A stretch of DNA of 64,000 bases from an uncultured Prevotellaceae bacterium (GTDB lineage Bacteria > Bacteroidota > Bacteroidia > Bacteroidales > Bacteroidaceae): positions 32,873 through 96,872 of the forward strand of contig CAMWSK010000005.1 of assembly GCA_947176895.1 (NCBI GenBank), given 5' to 3'. The translations under genes were made by a program, and so were the position numbers. How positions within the stretch are numbered: position 1 is the first letter of the stretch; the number at the start of each line of letters is the position of its first letter. Of the stretch, positions 55,257-63,984 are shown one piece after another. A model generated the notes under the pieces. The model saw nothing but the letters and a program-made list of their open reading frames with translations. It was not told where the DNA came from and made no database searches.

Positions 55257-55341
55257 TTTTACAGGCTCCGCAAACAGCGTCAAACAGACCCCGGTTACCA
55301 CACGGCCCTGCGTTGGCTATTCGCTTACTATCATCTCAATA

Positions 55342-58300
55342 TCACTTAGGTAAACGGGGACATGTAAATTTGAAGATAGACGAAGGATTCAGTTCCGACT
55401 CCGATTTCATCCGATACATCAAATATGGATTAATCGCCCCGGCCCTTGCAGAAATCTCCATTGCCCAATTCTCGACCGGAAGGATAATCACCCCTTCGTC
55501 CTGAGCATAGATAAACTTCAGATGTGCGACATCAACCACATACTCATTGTCGCTGATTCTGACTGTGGGAGCCGTATGGTAATAAGGAGTGTAGAATGGG
55601 TCATCCGCTCCTCTTACCCACCAGGCCAAAGTCACGCCATCGCCCGGCTCGTATCCGAGCATCTCCAGACGGCGTCTGACCTCATATCCTTCCTTACTAC
55701 CCGTTTCGGATGTTTGCGTCACTACATCTTTCAATGCTTCTTTTATGGCATCGGCATCCTGTTTTAACGCAGGCCACATCTCTTCGCTGACCGTACGTCG
55801 CAAGATATTCTCACGGCCCTCGACGGTGGGCACTGCAATGTCCTGCATACCGAAGACTTTAAGGCCTAACACCTCACCGTCTTCAGGCACAAGAAACTCC
55901 GGTTCGTCGGTCCGGTCCGGTTCCGTGGGCATAACCGGCAACAGGTCACCGTCCATTTCCCGCCATTCCTGATGTTCGGCAATGACCGCACGTTCGGATC
56001 TGTCAGAATAACAATGCAGGCGTTTGTCCAGATCCACCCAGGCTCCGGGAATGTTCAGACATTGGGTCAACCCCGGCAGAGGCGCATTTATACCCATCGT
56101 TGAAAACATCATGTAGTGATGTGTGAACCAAACCACCTTTCCCTCATCAGGCAATACCCTGAGCGCATTGAGCAACGTCGCCCCCCGGAAGTACAGACCT
56201 GTATATTCGTCCGTGTCTCCCGCAAGCGACCCGTCCGATTGGCCTACAGGTAAGAAAACCAGGTTCCCCGCCCGTGCGGCAGCCAGCAAACGGCGGAACG
56301 GTGTCCCGTCGCGGCCATTATCGAGCGTCTGCAACATGGCATCCAGACGTTTGGACACGGTTCCATCCGCCATATATCCATCGATATCATCCTGAATCAG
56401 GTCACCGTAAAGCAAGGTGATACCTATGCCTGTGACTCCCGCCGCCATGAATGCCTGTAAATGGTCAAGGAAAAACTCGACTCCCGATGTGTTGGCGGGC
56501 AAGGCACAGCCACGGCCGGCAAGAAGCTGTCCAATCTGCCGGGATGCCATCCGGGCGGCCGTCTCATCCGGTTTGGGTTCAAAATCTTGCCTGAACGCTT
56601 CATCGTAGGCCGCATCCCATGTTGAAAAATCGAAATTCTCGGTAAGATGATAGATATCACGCATGGTAGACATACGTTTATCCGTAACCATACGCAGATA
56701 CTCCGTAAGAGCATATTTTTCGGTAAACCCTATCACCGGACGGTCTGCGTTTCCGGAAAGTTCCCTCAACATCCGCATAACGGTTGACGGATGGACCGAG
56801 AATCCGCTGCCGGCTCCGCCGGTCAAGCCGGACACCGTATGCGAAATCTCCTCCAGCGAACACGTCAGATACAATCTGTCATCAAACAACAGACATCCCT
56901 CAAGCAGGCCATCGCTATGGGCACCTTCCAATGCTGCGGCAAACACCGCCTTATTATCTTTCAGACCCAAAGCGCTGTATGGCTCATTTTCAAAATACCG
57001 GGTGGGAAGAGTATTGAAGTCCCCAATATCTTCAACCGCATACAAGAATGAAGACGAAGACGATGCCGATTGCCCTCTGCCGGAACCTATGCCGTACATC
57101 GGTATGATGTCGTCATTCAACGCATAATGCAACATCGTTCCGGTAAGTTCCTTGTTCTCACCCGCCATCTCTTCGATGGCGGCCGCATAAATATATGCCG
57201 TGGCCTGCGGTCCTGCCGCCGGCAGATGGGTCAGCAAGATCTCTTTCAAAAGTTCCATACCATCGGGGAAAAGCATATCCGTAACCTGTAACTCCAACGT
57301 GGCCATCACGTCGACAACCGATGCATCCTCGGATGACGCTGCGGATATATAACCGTCAACCGTATGAATCAATTCCCAGGCAGCATTCTGGCATTGACGT
57401 AGAGATACAGCCTTGTGAATACACGTCAGACAATCACATATTTTGTCTGTCACGACAGGAGCGGCCACACCTTGTAATGCAGCAAGAGCGGATTTAAACG
57501 CTTCTGATGTCCACAGGTATTCAAATGCGTAGCGATAAGGCTGAAACGGCAGATTAACACGCAGATAACCATTGCTCGTATAATACACCTTGCCCGAAAC
57601 ACCATCCGTCACCGCACTGACCAGCTGATTGTCTACCTTGTCAAGAGTTATGGTATCGAGCAAGATGTACTGATTGCCCGCATGAGGACTGATCACCACC
57701 AACGGGCGGTTGCTGTTGGCCAGGCGAACCAGCCGGATTTGGGCCGGCTGACCGGGAAGCGGACTCTTAGGCTCGTCACCGGGACGCAGCTCCCGCTGAC
57801 GGTCAGCATCCACGCCAAAGCGTGCGGCAATGGCCTGCTGTTCGGACGCGAAAGCCGGAATTTTGTCCGCCGGACGTGAACAGCTCTTTAAATAATTTCC
57901 CATCATCGTAGCCACGCGCAGCATATCCAACGCCCTGAATGTATCGGAATCGACCCTGGAGCCCACACTATGATGAAGCAAGGTGACATTTCTTGGATTT
58001 ATCACCCATACGGGCGACAGGCCTAAAGGTGTGCATGCCGCATCATGCTCAAACCACACGGGCAAATCCGGCAATACCATGCGAACCGTCCGCTCCTGCT
58101 CAAGGAAGAATCCGGCAAATTCCGTTATATAGTCAGAGAAACTCACAGGATTCTGGTCCCGGTCCACCTCTGTGCGGGATTTGATGTTACTGCATAATGT
58201 GTCGAACGGATTCTGCGACAAATCATAATCCTGCTCACTGTATATGATAAATCTCTGAGGGTCCCACTGGCTGTTGCCTTCTCCGATAAACCGCAACACA

Positions 58301-59244
58301 CTGTCCACACCATAATGACTTGAGCCGTCCTGACGGTCGTAGATGGAGAAATGGCGTGCAAACGCCTGACGGTTCTCCGGCAGGCGGAGTTCCCCGGCTA
58401 TCCAATTTTTCATTTCCGTCATGCTGACAAATTCACGGAAAGGCATAGCGGCACCGGGAATATAGAGAAGCATACGTTCAGAACCCAAATAAATGCAGAT
58501 GATGTCAGAGGCATAGTAACCATACACATCAAGACGGATAACCTTAGAGCCCGGAGGATAAATGCCCTGATAAAAACCACGAAGAACGGAAAATCCTTCA
58601 TCCGAAAGCATACGTGCCCGATACTGGATCAGTGCCGATGCCATAAAACTATCGGCCACGAAATCACGGTAAAGATTGTAGTACTTGTTCCAGAACACAG
58701 CAAATTCCTGGGGATAAGACTTGGCAACGCTTTTGTCATAATACAGGATATCGGCCACGACTTTACTGCTGAAAGGCAATTTGTTTGACGGACCCCACCC
58801 GGCACCGTACCTCCCCTCTGAATAGATACCGTTGGTGCGGTCGTTGTCAAGCTCGCTCCACGTAGACCACCAGTCATGAGCAAAAATGTCGAATATGGCG
58901 GCCTCGACCAACGTATACGCTTCTTTCAGATGTGACGGATCATGACGATAGGAGGTATCGCCGCTGTTCTTGTAGCCGTCCGTAAAAGTATTGAAATACG
59001 TATGTTCGGCATCTACGGCAGCATAGCCTTTTGCGACCAAACCCTCATTGATGCATCTCGCCGCCACGGTGCGCAGATTTGGCGCTGCCGCCATCATTTC
59101 GCCGTAACGGTTGACCAATGCCTCCCTCCAACGGGCATCATCAAGTTTTTTATAGTCCGCAGGATGACACAAATCTCTGAAGATTGAAGCCGGACTCCTG
59201 CGTTCCACATCAATCGCTGTATAGAAAGTTGACTGCTTTTCCAT
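55342..59244 (-). CDS. Dermonecrotic-toxin-like protein, apparently catalytically dead paralogue
   Basis: A 1300-residue protein without a signal peptide, paralogous along its full length to the upstream gene (shared WGPS, IFRxL, YRDxxADxFxASAxxQY, LYIPGAAMPFREF). The N-terminal half resembles the dermonecrotic toxin N-terminal (DUF6543-type) region, with HFSIYDRQDGSSHYGVDS near residue 300. At about 945-1110 lies an EreA/Tiki-like module (FLDHLQAFMAAGVTGIGIT, DGTVSKRLD, FTHHYMM), but the N-terminal Glu/His pair is gone (GRGCALPAN). The C-terminal domain keeps His1223 and Asp1238, 15 apart, but the position of the catalytic Cys is about Lys1184. Gene follows the paralogue by 22 bp. Toxin function is inferred; a partner or decoy role is speculative. 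Confidence 0.7.
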   Translation of the reverse strand: MEKQSTFYTAIDVERRSPASIFRDLCHPADYKKLDDARWREALVNRYGEMMAAAPNLRTVAARCINEGLVAKGYAAVDAEHTYFNTFTDGYKNSGDTSYRHDPSHLKEAYTLVEAAIFDIFAHDWWSTWSELDNDRTNGIYSEGRYGAGWGPSNKLPFSSKVVADILYYDKSVAKSYPQEFAVFWNKYYNLYRDFVADSFMASALIQYRARMLSDEGFSVLRGFYQGIYPPGSKVIRLDVYGYYASDIICIYLGSERMLLYIPGAAMPFREFVSMTEMKNWIAGELRLPENRQAFARHFSIYDRQDGSSHYGVDSVLRFIGEGNSQWDPQRFIIYSEQDYDLSQNPFDTLCSNIKSRTEVDRDQNPVSFSDYITEFAGFFLEQERTVRMVLPDLPVWFEHDAACTPLGLSPVWVINPRNVTLLHHSVGSRVDSDTFRALDMLRVATMMGNYLKSCSRPADKIPAFASEQQAIAARFGVDADRQRELRPGDEPKSPLPGQPAQIRLVRLANSNRPLVVISPHAGNQYILLDTITLDKVDNQLVSAVTDGVSGKVYYTSNGYLRVNLPFQPYRYAFEYLWTSEAFKSALAALQGVAAPVVTDKICDCLTCIHKAVSLRQCQNAAWELIHTVDGYISAASSEDASVVDVMATLELQVTDMLFPDGMELLKEILLTHLPAAGPQATAYIYAAAIEEMAGENKELTGTMLHYALNDDIIPMYGIGSGRGQSASSSSSFLYAVEDIGDFNTLPTRYFENEPYSALGLKDNKAVFAAALEGAHSDGLLEGCLLFDDRLYLTCSLEEISHTVSGLTGGAGSGFSVHPSTVMRMLRELSGNADRPVIGFTEKYALTEYLRMVTDKRMSTMRDIYHLTENFDFSTWDAAYDEAFRQDFEPKPDETAARMASRQIGQLLAGRGCALPANTSGVEFFLDHLQAFMAAGVTGIGITLLYGDLIQDDIDGYMADGTVSKRLDAMLQTLDNGRDGTPFRRLLAAARAGNLVFLPVGQSDGSLAGDTDEYTGLYFRGATLLNALRVLPDEGKVVWFTHHYMMFSTMGINAPLPGLTQCLNIPGAWVDLDKRLHCYSDRSERAVIAEHQEWREMDGDLLPVMPTEPDRTDEPEFLVPEDGEVLGLKVFGMQDIAVPTVEGRENILRRTVSEEMWPALKQDADAIKEALKDVVTQTSETGSKEGYEVRRRLEMLGYEPGDGVTLAWWVRGADDPFYTPYYHTAPTVRISDNEYVVDVAHLKFIYAQDEGVIILPVENWAMEISARAGAINPYLMYRMKSESELNPSSIFKFTCPRLPK

Positions 59245-59266
59245 ATCTATAGTTTTTTAAAAATTA

Positions 59267-62200
59267 TCATTCAGGGATTCTACGCACATGAGGCTTGGTG
59301 AACCGAGGAGAACGCAAGGCCCAAAGACTATTGCCAAACAGCGACCGGTTGACCATATACGGATTGGACCCTTTGACCCTGTTCAGAATCTCCTCCGCCC
59401 ATTCATTCGGCGGCAGAATCATCACGCCCTCGTCTATTGAATCATGGGGAAACTGCAGATGAGTGGCATCGACAATATATTCTCGATCCCGGATGAACAC
59501 TGATCCTGCCGTATGCACGTTATTCACATAATCATCACCATCCTTGATCCACCAACTCAAGGAACGTCCGGGGCCGACAGGTATGCCTTCTTTGCTGAAA
59601 ATACCTTGCAATCTGCTCGTGACCCGATCGCATGTTCCAACCTGTGCGCTTTGATACGGAACCGCCTTTTCCCTAATATATCTGAATTTCTCTTTAAAGC
59701 CCTCCAGATCATCCTCTATCCGGGAAAATACGGCAGCCTCACGCTGTGCTGGAGTGACAAAAGTAAAGCCGTCGCCATACTTCTTCCACCCCATGAACCG
59801 TCCTTCGGCAGGAGCAATCGATACCCATCGCGGCAACCTCGCATACCCCATAGCCCTGCGGTTTTGTACGGCATCCGGCAAAAAATTCACGGAACGAACA
59901 GAAGGGTTGAAGGTTACGCCGGGAGTCTCCGCCAAATTAAATGCCAGCCCGGGTGCGCTCATCTGTTGAGCCAACCCCGGCATGCCTTCACGTATGCCCG
60001 GAGTCGTATTAATGAGTTCAGGATGAGCCAAAATCACGAATTTGTTTCCACCAAGTAACCGATCCGCATTTCGATTGACCCTTCCTTTTACATAAATTTT
60101 TGTATAAACGGATGACTCATGCGCAATGTCGGCATCACTCTCCCCTAAAGCCACGATTTTAATACCTTTTTGTTGCGCCGACATAATCAATTGACGGAAA
60201 GCACCGTCTGCACGACCACGGTCAACAGACAAAATCGTCGCCCCGAGATTAGTAGTCAATGTGCCGTCACGCATAAACTCATCCAGTTCCGTCTGCTCCA
60301 GATCTGCGAAGAAATCCGTGACGCCCAAATGCGTAACTCCTTTACTTTGGAAAAAATCCAGATGTTGGTTCAGATATTCTATGTTGTGATACTCATTGGA
60401 CAATATTATCCCCTTCGTTTTATTCATCAGCATTTCCAACCTGTCCTGAACATCGGCCAATTGATTAAAAGCCGGATCGAACACAGACGCCACATCCTTG
60501 TCGAACTTAACAAACAAAGATTCGCTGGACAAGTCGAAGACGTCTTTCATTTCCCTGATGCGCTTTGCAGCCAAAAAAGTATAGTATTCCCCGGTTCCAA
60601 ACGTCGCCATCATCTCATGGGTGTTAAACAGAGGAAGCAGGTCCATGATCATATCCAAAACATTTAATGGATGAAGGCCGTAACGTGTGTTTTGGTCACA
60701 GGAATATACGGTAATCGTCCTCACAAGTTCTTCGTAACTGTTGCCGATATAAACCATGTTCTCGTCAGACGATAATTTCCATTTCGAAAGCATGCCGACG
60801 CGCTGTGCCTCTTTCAATGAATGCAGAAACGCCTCTTTGTTGTTCTTCAATCCCAGACCCGTATATGCTTCCAACTTATAGTACTGATTTTTTATGTTAT
60901 TTAAAGCAGCCAGGTCATCTATCACATATTTAACGGAAAACGGAAGATCTGAAGGAATCTTGCCCTGAAAGGACGTAGACAATTCATAGACAGAGAGGGT
61001 CGGATCATGCAAGACAAACTTAATCAGCGACTCGGTGGTGCCCGGAGTGAGTTCCCCCATACGTTCAGCAATGGAGACCATATAGATTTTTCCGGCCACC
61101 GCCGGATTGATTTTCTCAGACTCGCCCAACAGCATATCTCCAAGAAATTCCACTTCATCATCATAAAGGGCCCTTCTGACCTGCATCTTAAGTTCAGAAA
61201 TTATTTTCTTGCGCAAACTCAGACGAAAGGTCTTCTCATAGTCTTTCAACAAGAAATACAATTCGTGAGCCAAAGACTGCTTGCTCTCAAAATCAGAAAG
61301 CGCATGCATCTGTCTCAATTTTTCTTTAATTGTCACATACTTGGAATCAAGCGTACCCAATTTGTCCGCTTTACGCGCAAAAATCTCCTCCGGCCACACC
61401 TCTTCAAACATGCTCTCGAACGGATTATAAGGCGCACCGCCCAGCAAGCGGCTGTTAGACACAAACACACGTCTTCCCGGCCGGTCTGTCAACAGCTCCG
61501 ATATCAATCCCTCGCCTTCCAGTTCCTCAAGCGTGATAGGATTCAGACGCACATACTTATTGCCACTGACATGGCGCAGCACAGTCAAAGGCTTGCCTTC
61601 ATTTGCCAGTCTCGCCAAAACCAACTTCGAGTTGTCGGGCAGATGCAGCACATACGGTTTTTGTCCGGGCTGAATACCATTAAGCTCTTCGATACTGGCC
61701 AGTCCGAACCGATGCTGCATGTAGCTTGCCTCATCGGCATAAGCGGGTATCTGGGCTGCCGGGCGCCGAAAGCCCTTGTAGGTCACTCCTATTCCCACAA
61801 AAATAGGAATCAGGTTGATTGCGGTATATATCGTAGAAGAAACCAGCGAACCAACGCCATCGAGGCGTTTCTCCAACGTATCGCCATTGACCACGATGTC
61901 GGCACTAAGACCCAACGCCGTCGTTGACAAAGCCACATCCAGCGGTATGCCGATCTCCGGAACAATCATGTCAATCACCATCAGATGCGAGAGCAACGTC
62001 TCAAAGAAATTAAGGACATAGTCACGATAGACTTCGGAATTGGATGTGATTTCCCTGTTGGCATCATCAAGCATCACAGCTTTCGTCTTATCACGAATGC
62101 TGTCAAACACCTGCCCGTATGGCAAAACCGCAGGCTTCAGCATAATATAATCCTGCGGATTCCATCCGGGTACATTGTTGACCATCTTATCAACAAAAGT

Positions 62201-63163
62201 ATCCACTCCGGAATAAGTGGTGCCATCCTGCCTTACATAAATAGAAAAATGCTTCAGAAACGCCTTTTTATCTTCAGGATTGGCCAACCGCTGTACAAGC
62301 CATTTACGCATTTGTGTGAAATGATCGAACTCAACAAAAGGAGTCGAAGCGCCCGGAATATACAAAACCACATGAGGAGCCCCGCTTATGGTTGCCACCA
62401 TTACTATAATATCGGTCGAATCATATTGGTCTATATTAAACCGATACGTTTTCACCCCATCCTGCCCGGCATATACTTTACGGATCATGGCAAAACCATA
62501 CTCTGACAGCAATTTTGCTTTGTATTGCATAATGGCTGATGCCAGAAACAAATCGGCAAGCATGTCGCGATACATGGTATTGTACTTACTCCAGAATTTT
62601 TTGTAATCCGCGACGTATGCCGCCTGTATGTCACTGTTATACAAGATGTCTGCAGGTTTCTTGGCAACACAGACCTGTGAACTTGGTCCCCATCCGTTGC
62701 CAAACAGCGGCTCTGATGCCTCAAATCGTCCGCCTTTGCCTACATTATAAATCCCAATCTGTGTATAATAGTCCAAAACATCCCAGTCATCATAATAATT
62801 GCTGGTAAAGAAATTCATCAGAGCTGCATCAGTGAGACGATACGAACTTATCAGTGAATCCTCCTTATGGAACACACCTTTACCGTCGACGACCACACTG
62901 CTACCGAACGTGTTGACATACACATTCTCCGGATCTATATCCAGACCCTGCTTTAATAATCCTTCGTGCAAGATACGGTTAACGATGGAACGCACATCCG
63001 GCATTTCGGTCAGCATCGTGCCAAACAGATTGATAAACGCTTCTTTCCATGTTCCGTCCGCTATCTGTTTATAGGTTTCATTTGTGGTAAGCTCACGGAA
63101 AATTGTCCCCACATCCTTCCCGTTTACTTCAAGGTAGGAATAGTAACCAGATAATAGCTCCAT
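59267..63163 (-). CDS. Pasteurella multocida toxin-like large toxin with intact Cys-His-Asp triad
   Basis: A 1298-residue protein. Residues about 1-480 resemble the dermonecrotic toxin N-terminal (DUF6543-type) region (VVLYIPGASTPFVEF, HFSIYVRQDGTTYSGVDT). A hydrophobic stretch lies at about 440-465 (LVSSTIYTAINLIPIFVGIG). At about 915-1090 there is an EreA/Tiki-like module with Glu924 and His926 (SNEYHN), KGVTHLGVTDFFADLEQTEL, IVALGESDAD and His1047 (LAHPEL). The last 150 residues hold Cys1178 (GTCDR), His1217 (VHTAG) and Asp1232 (EYIVDATH). The spacing 39 and 15 nearly equals the C1165-H1205-D1220 triad of the P. multocida deamidase (from memory). No signal peptide, so secretion route is unknown. 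The DNA looks more AT-rich than its neighbours. Confidence 0.72.
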   Translation of the reverse strand: MELLSGYYSYLEVNGKDVGTIFRELTTNETYKQIADGTWKEAFINLFGTMLTEMPDVRSIVNRILHEGLLKQGLDIDPENVYVNTFGSSVVVDGKGVFHKEDSLISSYRLTDAALMNFFTSNYYDDWDVLDYYTQIGIYNVGKGGRFEASEPLFGNGWGPSSQVCVAKKPADILYNSDIQAAYVADYKKFWSKYNTMYRDMLADLFLASAIMQYKAKLLSEYGFAMIRKVYAGQDGVKTYRFNIDQYDSTDIIVMVATISGAPHVVLYIPGASTPFVEFDHFTQMRKWLVQRLANPEDKKAFLKHFSIYVRQDGTTYSGVDTFVDKMVNNVPGWNPQDYIMLKPAVLPYGQVFDSIRDKTKAVMLDDANREITSNSEVYRDYVLNFFETLLSHLMVIDMIVPEIGIPLDVALSTTALGLSADIVVNGDTLEKRLDGVGSLVSSTIYTAINLIPIFVGIGVTYKGFRRPAAQIPAYADEASYMQHRFGLASIEELNGIQPGQKPYVLHLPDNSKLVLARLANEGKPLTVLRHVSGNKYVRLNPITLEELEGEGLISELLTDRPGRRVFVSNSRLLGGAPYNPFESMFEEVWPEEIFARKADKLGTLDSKYVTIKEKLRQMHALSDFESKQSLAHELYFLLKDYEKTFRLSLRKKIISELKMQVRRALYDDEVEFLGDMLLGESEKINPAVAGKIYMVSIAERMGELTPGTTESLIKFVLHDPTLSVYELSTSFQGKIPSDLPFSVKYVIDDLAALNNIKNQYYKLEAYTGLGLKNNKEAFLHSLKEAQRVGMLSKWKLSSDENMVYIGNSYEELVRTITVYSCDQNTRYGLHPLNVLDMIMDLLPLFNTHEMMATFGTGEYYTFLAAKRIREMKDVFDLSSESLFVKFDKDVASVFDPAFNQLADVQDRLEMLMNKTKGIILSNEYHNIEYLNQHLDFFQSKGVTHLGVTDFFADLEQTELDEFMRDGTLTTNLGATILSVDRGRADGAFRQLIMSAQQKGIKIVALGESDADIAHESSVYTKIYVKGRVNRNADRLLGGNKFVILAHPELINTTPGIREGMPGLAQQMSAPGLAFNLAETPGVTFNPSVRSVNFLPDAVQNRRAMGYARLPRWVSIAPAEGRFMGWKKYGDGFTFVTPAQREAAVFSRIEDDLEGFKEKFRYIREKAVPYQSAQVGTCDRVTSRLQGIFSKEGIPVGPGRSLSWWIKDGDDYVNNVHTAGSVFIRDREYIVDATHLQFPHDSIDEGVMILPPNEWAEEILNRVKGSNPYMVNRSLFGNSLWALRSPRFTKPHVRRIPE

Positions 63164-63563
63164 AGATTTAAATTGTTTAAGGTAAATAAAATAGAATGTT
63201 GCACATTCTTATGGCACTCTCAATACAAAACGTTACGATATAGCAACTTGCCAACCTCATCGCATTTCTCCGTTTTGCCTTTTCAAATAACGCTTCCGAT
63301 TGATGCGAAATTAGCAATAAAAATCAGAAACACATCAAACCTCCTCATGTTTTTGTTCACATGAAAGCCTTTTTATATTCATTAAAAATTTGGCAACATT
63401 TCTCGGTTTTCCGTTTGCCTGCTTCAATACATGTAAAGCCCGCTCCTTGCCCGTGCCGCTCTCTCTCCTCCGAATATCAGAACGCCCAAACGGGGGGGGC
63501 AACCGACAACGTCCCTCTGTTTCAAATATGGAAAACCTTTGTAATTCGCTTAAAAAAAACCAT
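63164..63563. other. 400-bp gap upstream of the toxin operon
   Basis: AT-rich sequence with no credible gene. It holds the perfect inverted repeat at 63193-63209, a G8 tract at 63492-63499, and presumably the toxin promoter, for which no clean TAnnTTTG box was found. Confidence 0.6.
63193..63209. promoter_or_regulatory. Inverted repeat upstream of the toxin genes (possible operator)
   Basis: AGAATGT-TGC-ACATTCT is a perfect 7-bp inverted repeat with a 3-nt spacer, 30 bp upstream of the toxin start codon at 63163. It could be an operator or a leader hairpin; not linked to a known regulator. Confidence 0.4.
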
Positions 63564-63571
63564 TATCTTTG
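63564..63571 (+). promoter_or_regulatory. -7 promoter box for small gene
   Basis: TATCTTTG, 56 nt before the ATG at 63628. Confidence 0.5.
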
Positions 63572-63627
63572 CATGAGATAAGGCAGAACGCGAGTCTTGG
63601 CGCTTGGAGTTGAAAGAACATGACATC

Positions 63628-63732
63628 ATGAAAGTCCTGAAAGTGTCCTATATCACGGAAGAGCGTAAGAAGCCGAAAAATGCCCTTGAAACCATAGCAG
63701 ATGAGTTACAGGAATTGTCGGAAAGGCTGTAG
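63628..63732 (+). CDS. Possible 34-residue small protein, unknown
   Basis: ATG AAA GTC CTG ... to TAG encodes 34 residues with a charged, mostly helical C-terminal half (NALETIADELQELSERL). A good promoter box lies upstream. No family is recognised. It could be a real small protein, or the start of a gene truncated by a later rearrangement. No strong ribosome-binding site is seen. Confidence 0.4.
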   Translation: MKVLKVSYITEERKKPKNALETIADELQELSERL

Positions 63733-63863
63733 TCGTTTTTTCACCGTTCATCTACATCAACCGACATCCGACGTGATTGGCAATACTGCCAGTCGCGCTT
63801 TTTTGTCTGATAGTAACAACCCCTTACAGCGTTTGGACACGCCCCGCAAGGCTTGGGAAAAAA

Positions 63864-63939
63864 ACATGTTCATGTTTTCAGAAAACGTGTTCATGTTTTT
63901 GAAAAACATCTTGATGTTTTCATCGAAACATCAACACCT
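63864..63939 (+). repeat. Four-unit ACATGNNCATGT intergenic repeat array, copy F
   Basis: Units start at 63864, 63885, 63906 and 63928 (spacing 21, 21, 22): ACATGTTCATGT, ACGTGTTCATGT, ACATCTTGATGT, ACATCAACACCT. Left A-run as in the other copies; the fourth unit is degenerate and preceded by CGAAACAT as in copies A and C. The stretch 63733-63863 before it shows nothing recognisable. Confidence 0.85.
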
Positions 63940-63976
63940 ATTGTTTGTGCCTCGTTGTGATTTGCTTAAAAACTAC

Positions 63977-63984
63977 TATCTTTG
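63977..63984 (+). promoter_or_regulatory. -7 promoter box for a gene beyond the window
   Basis: TATCTTTG near the right edge; the preceding GCTTAAAAA resembles the region before the box at 63564. The transcribed gene lies outside. Confidence 0.5.
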
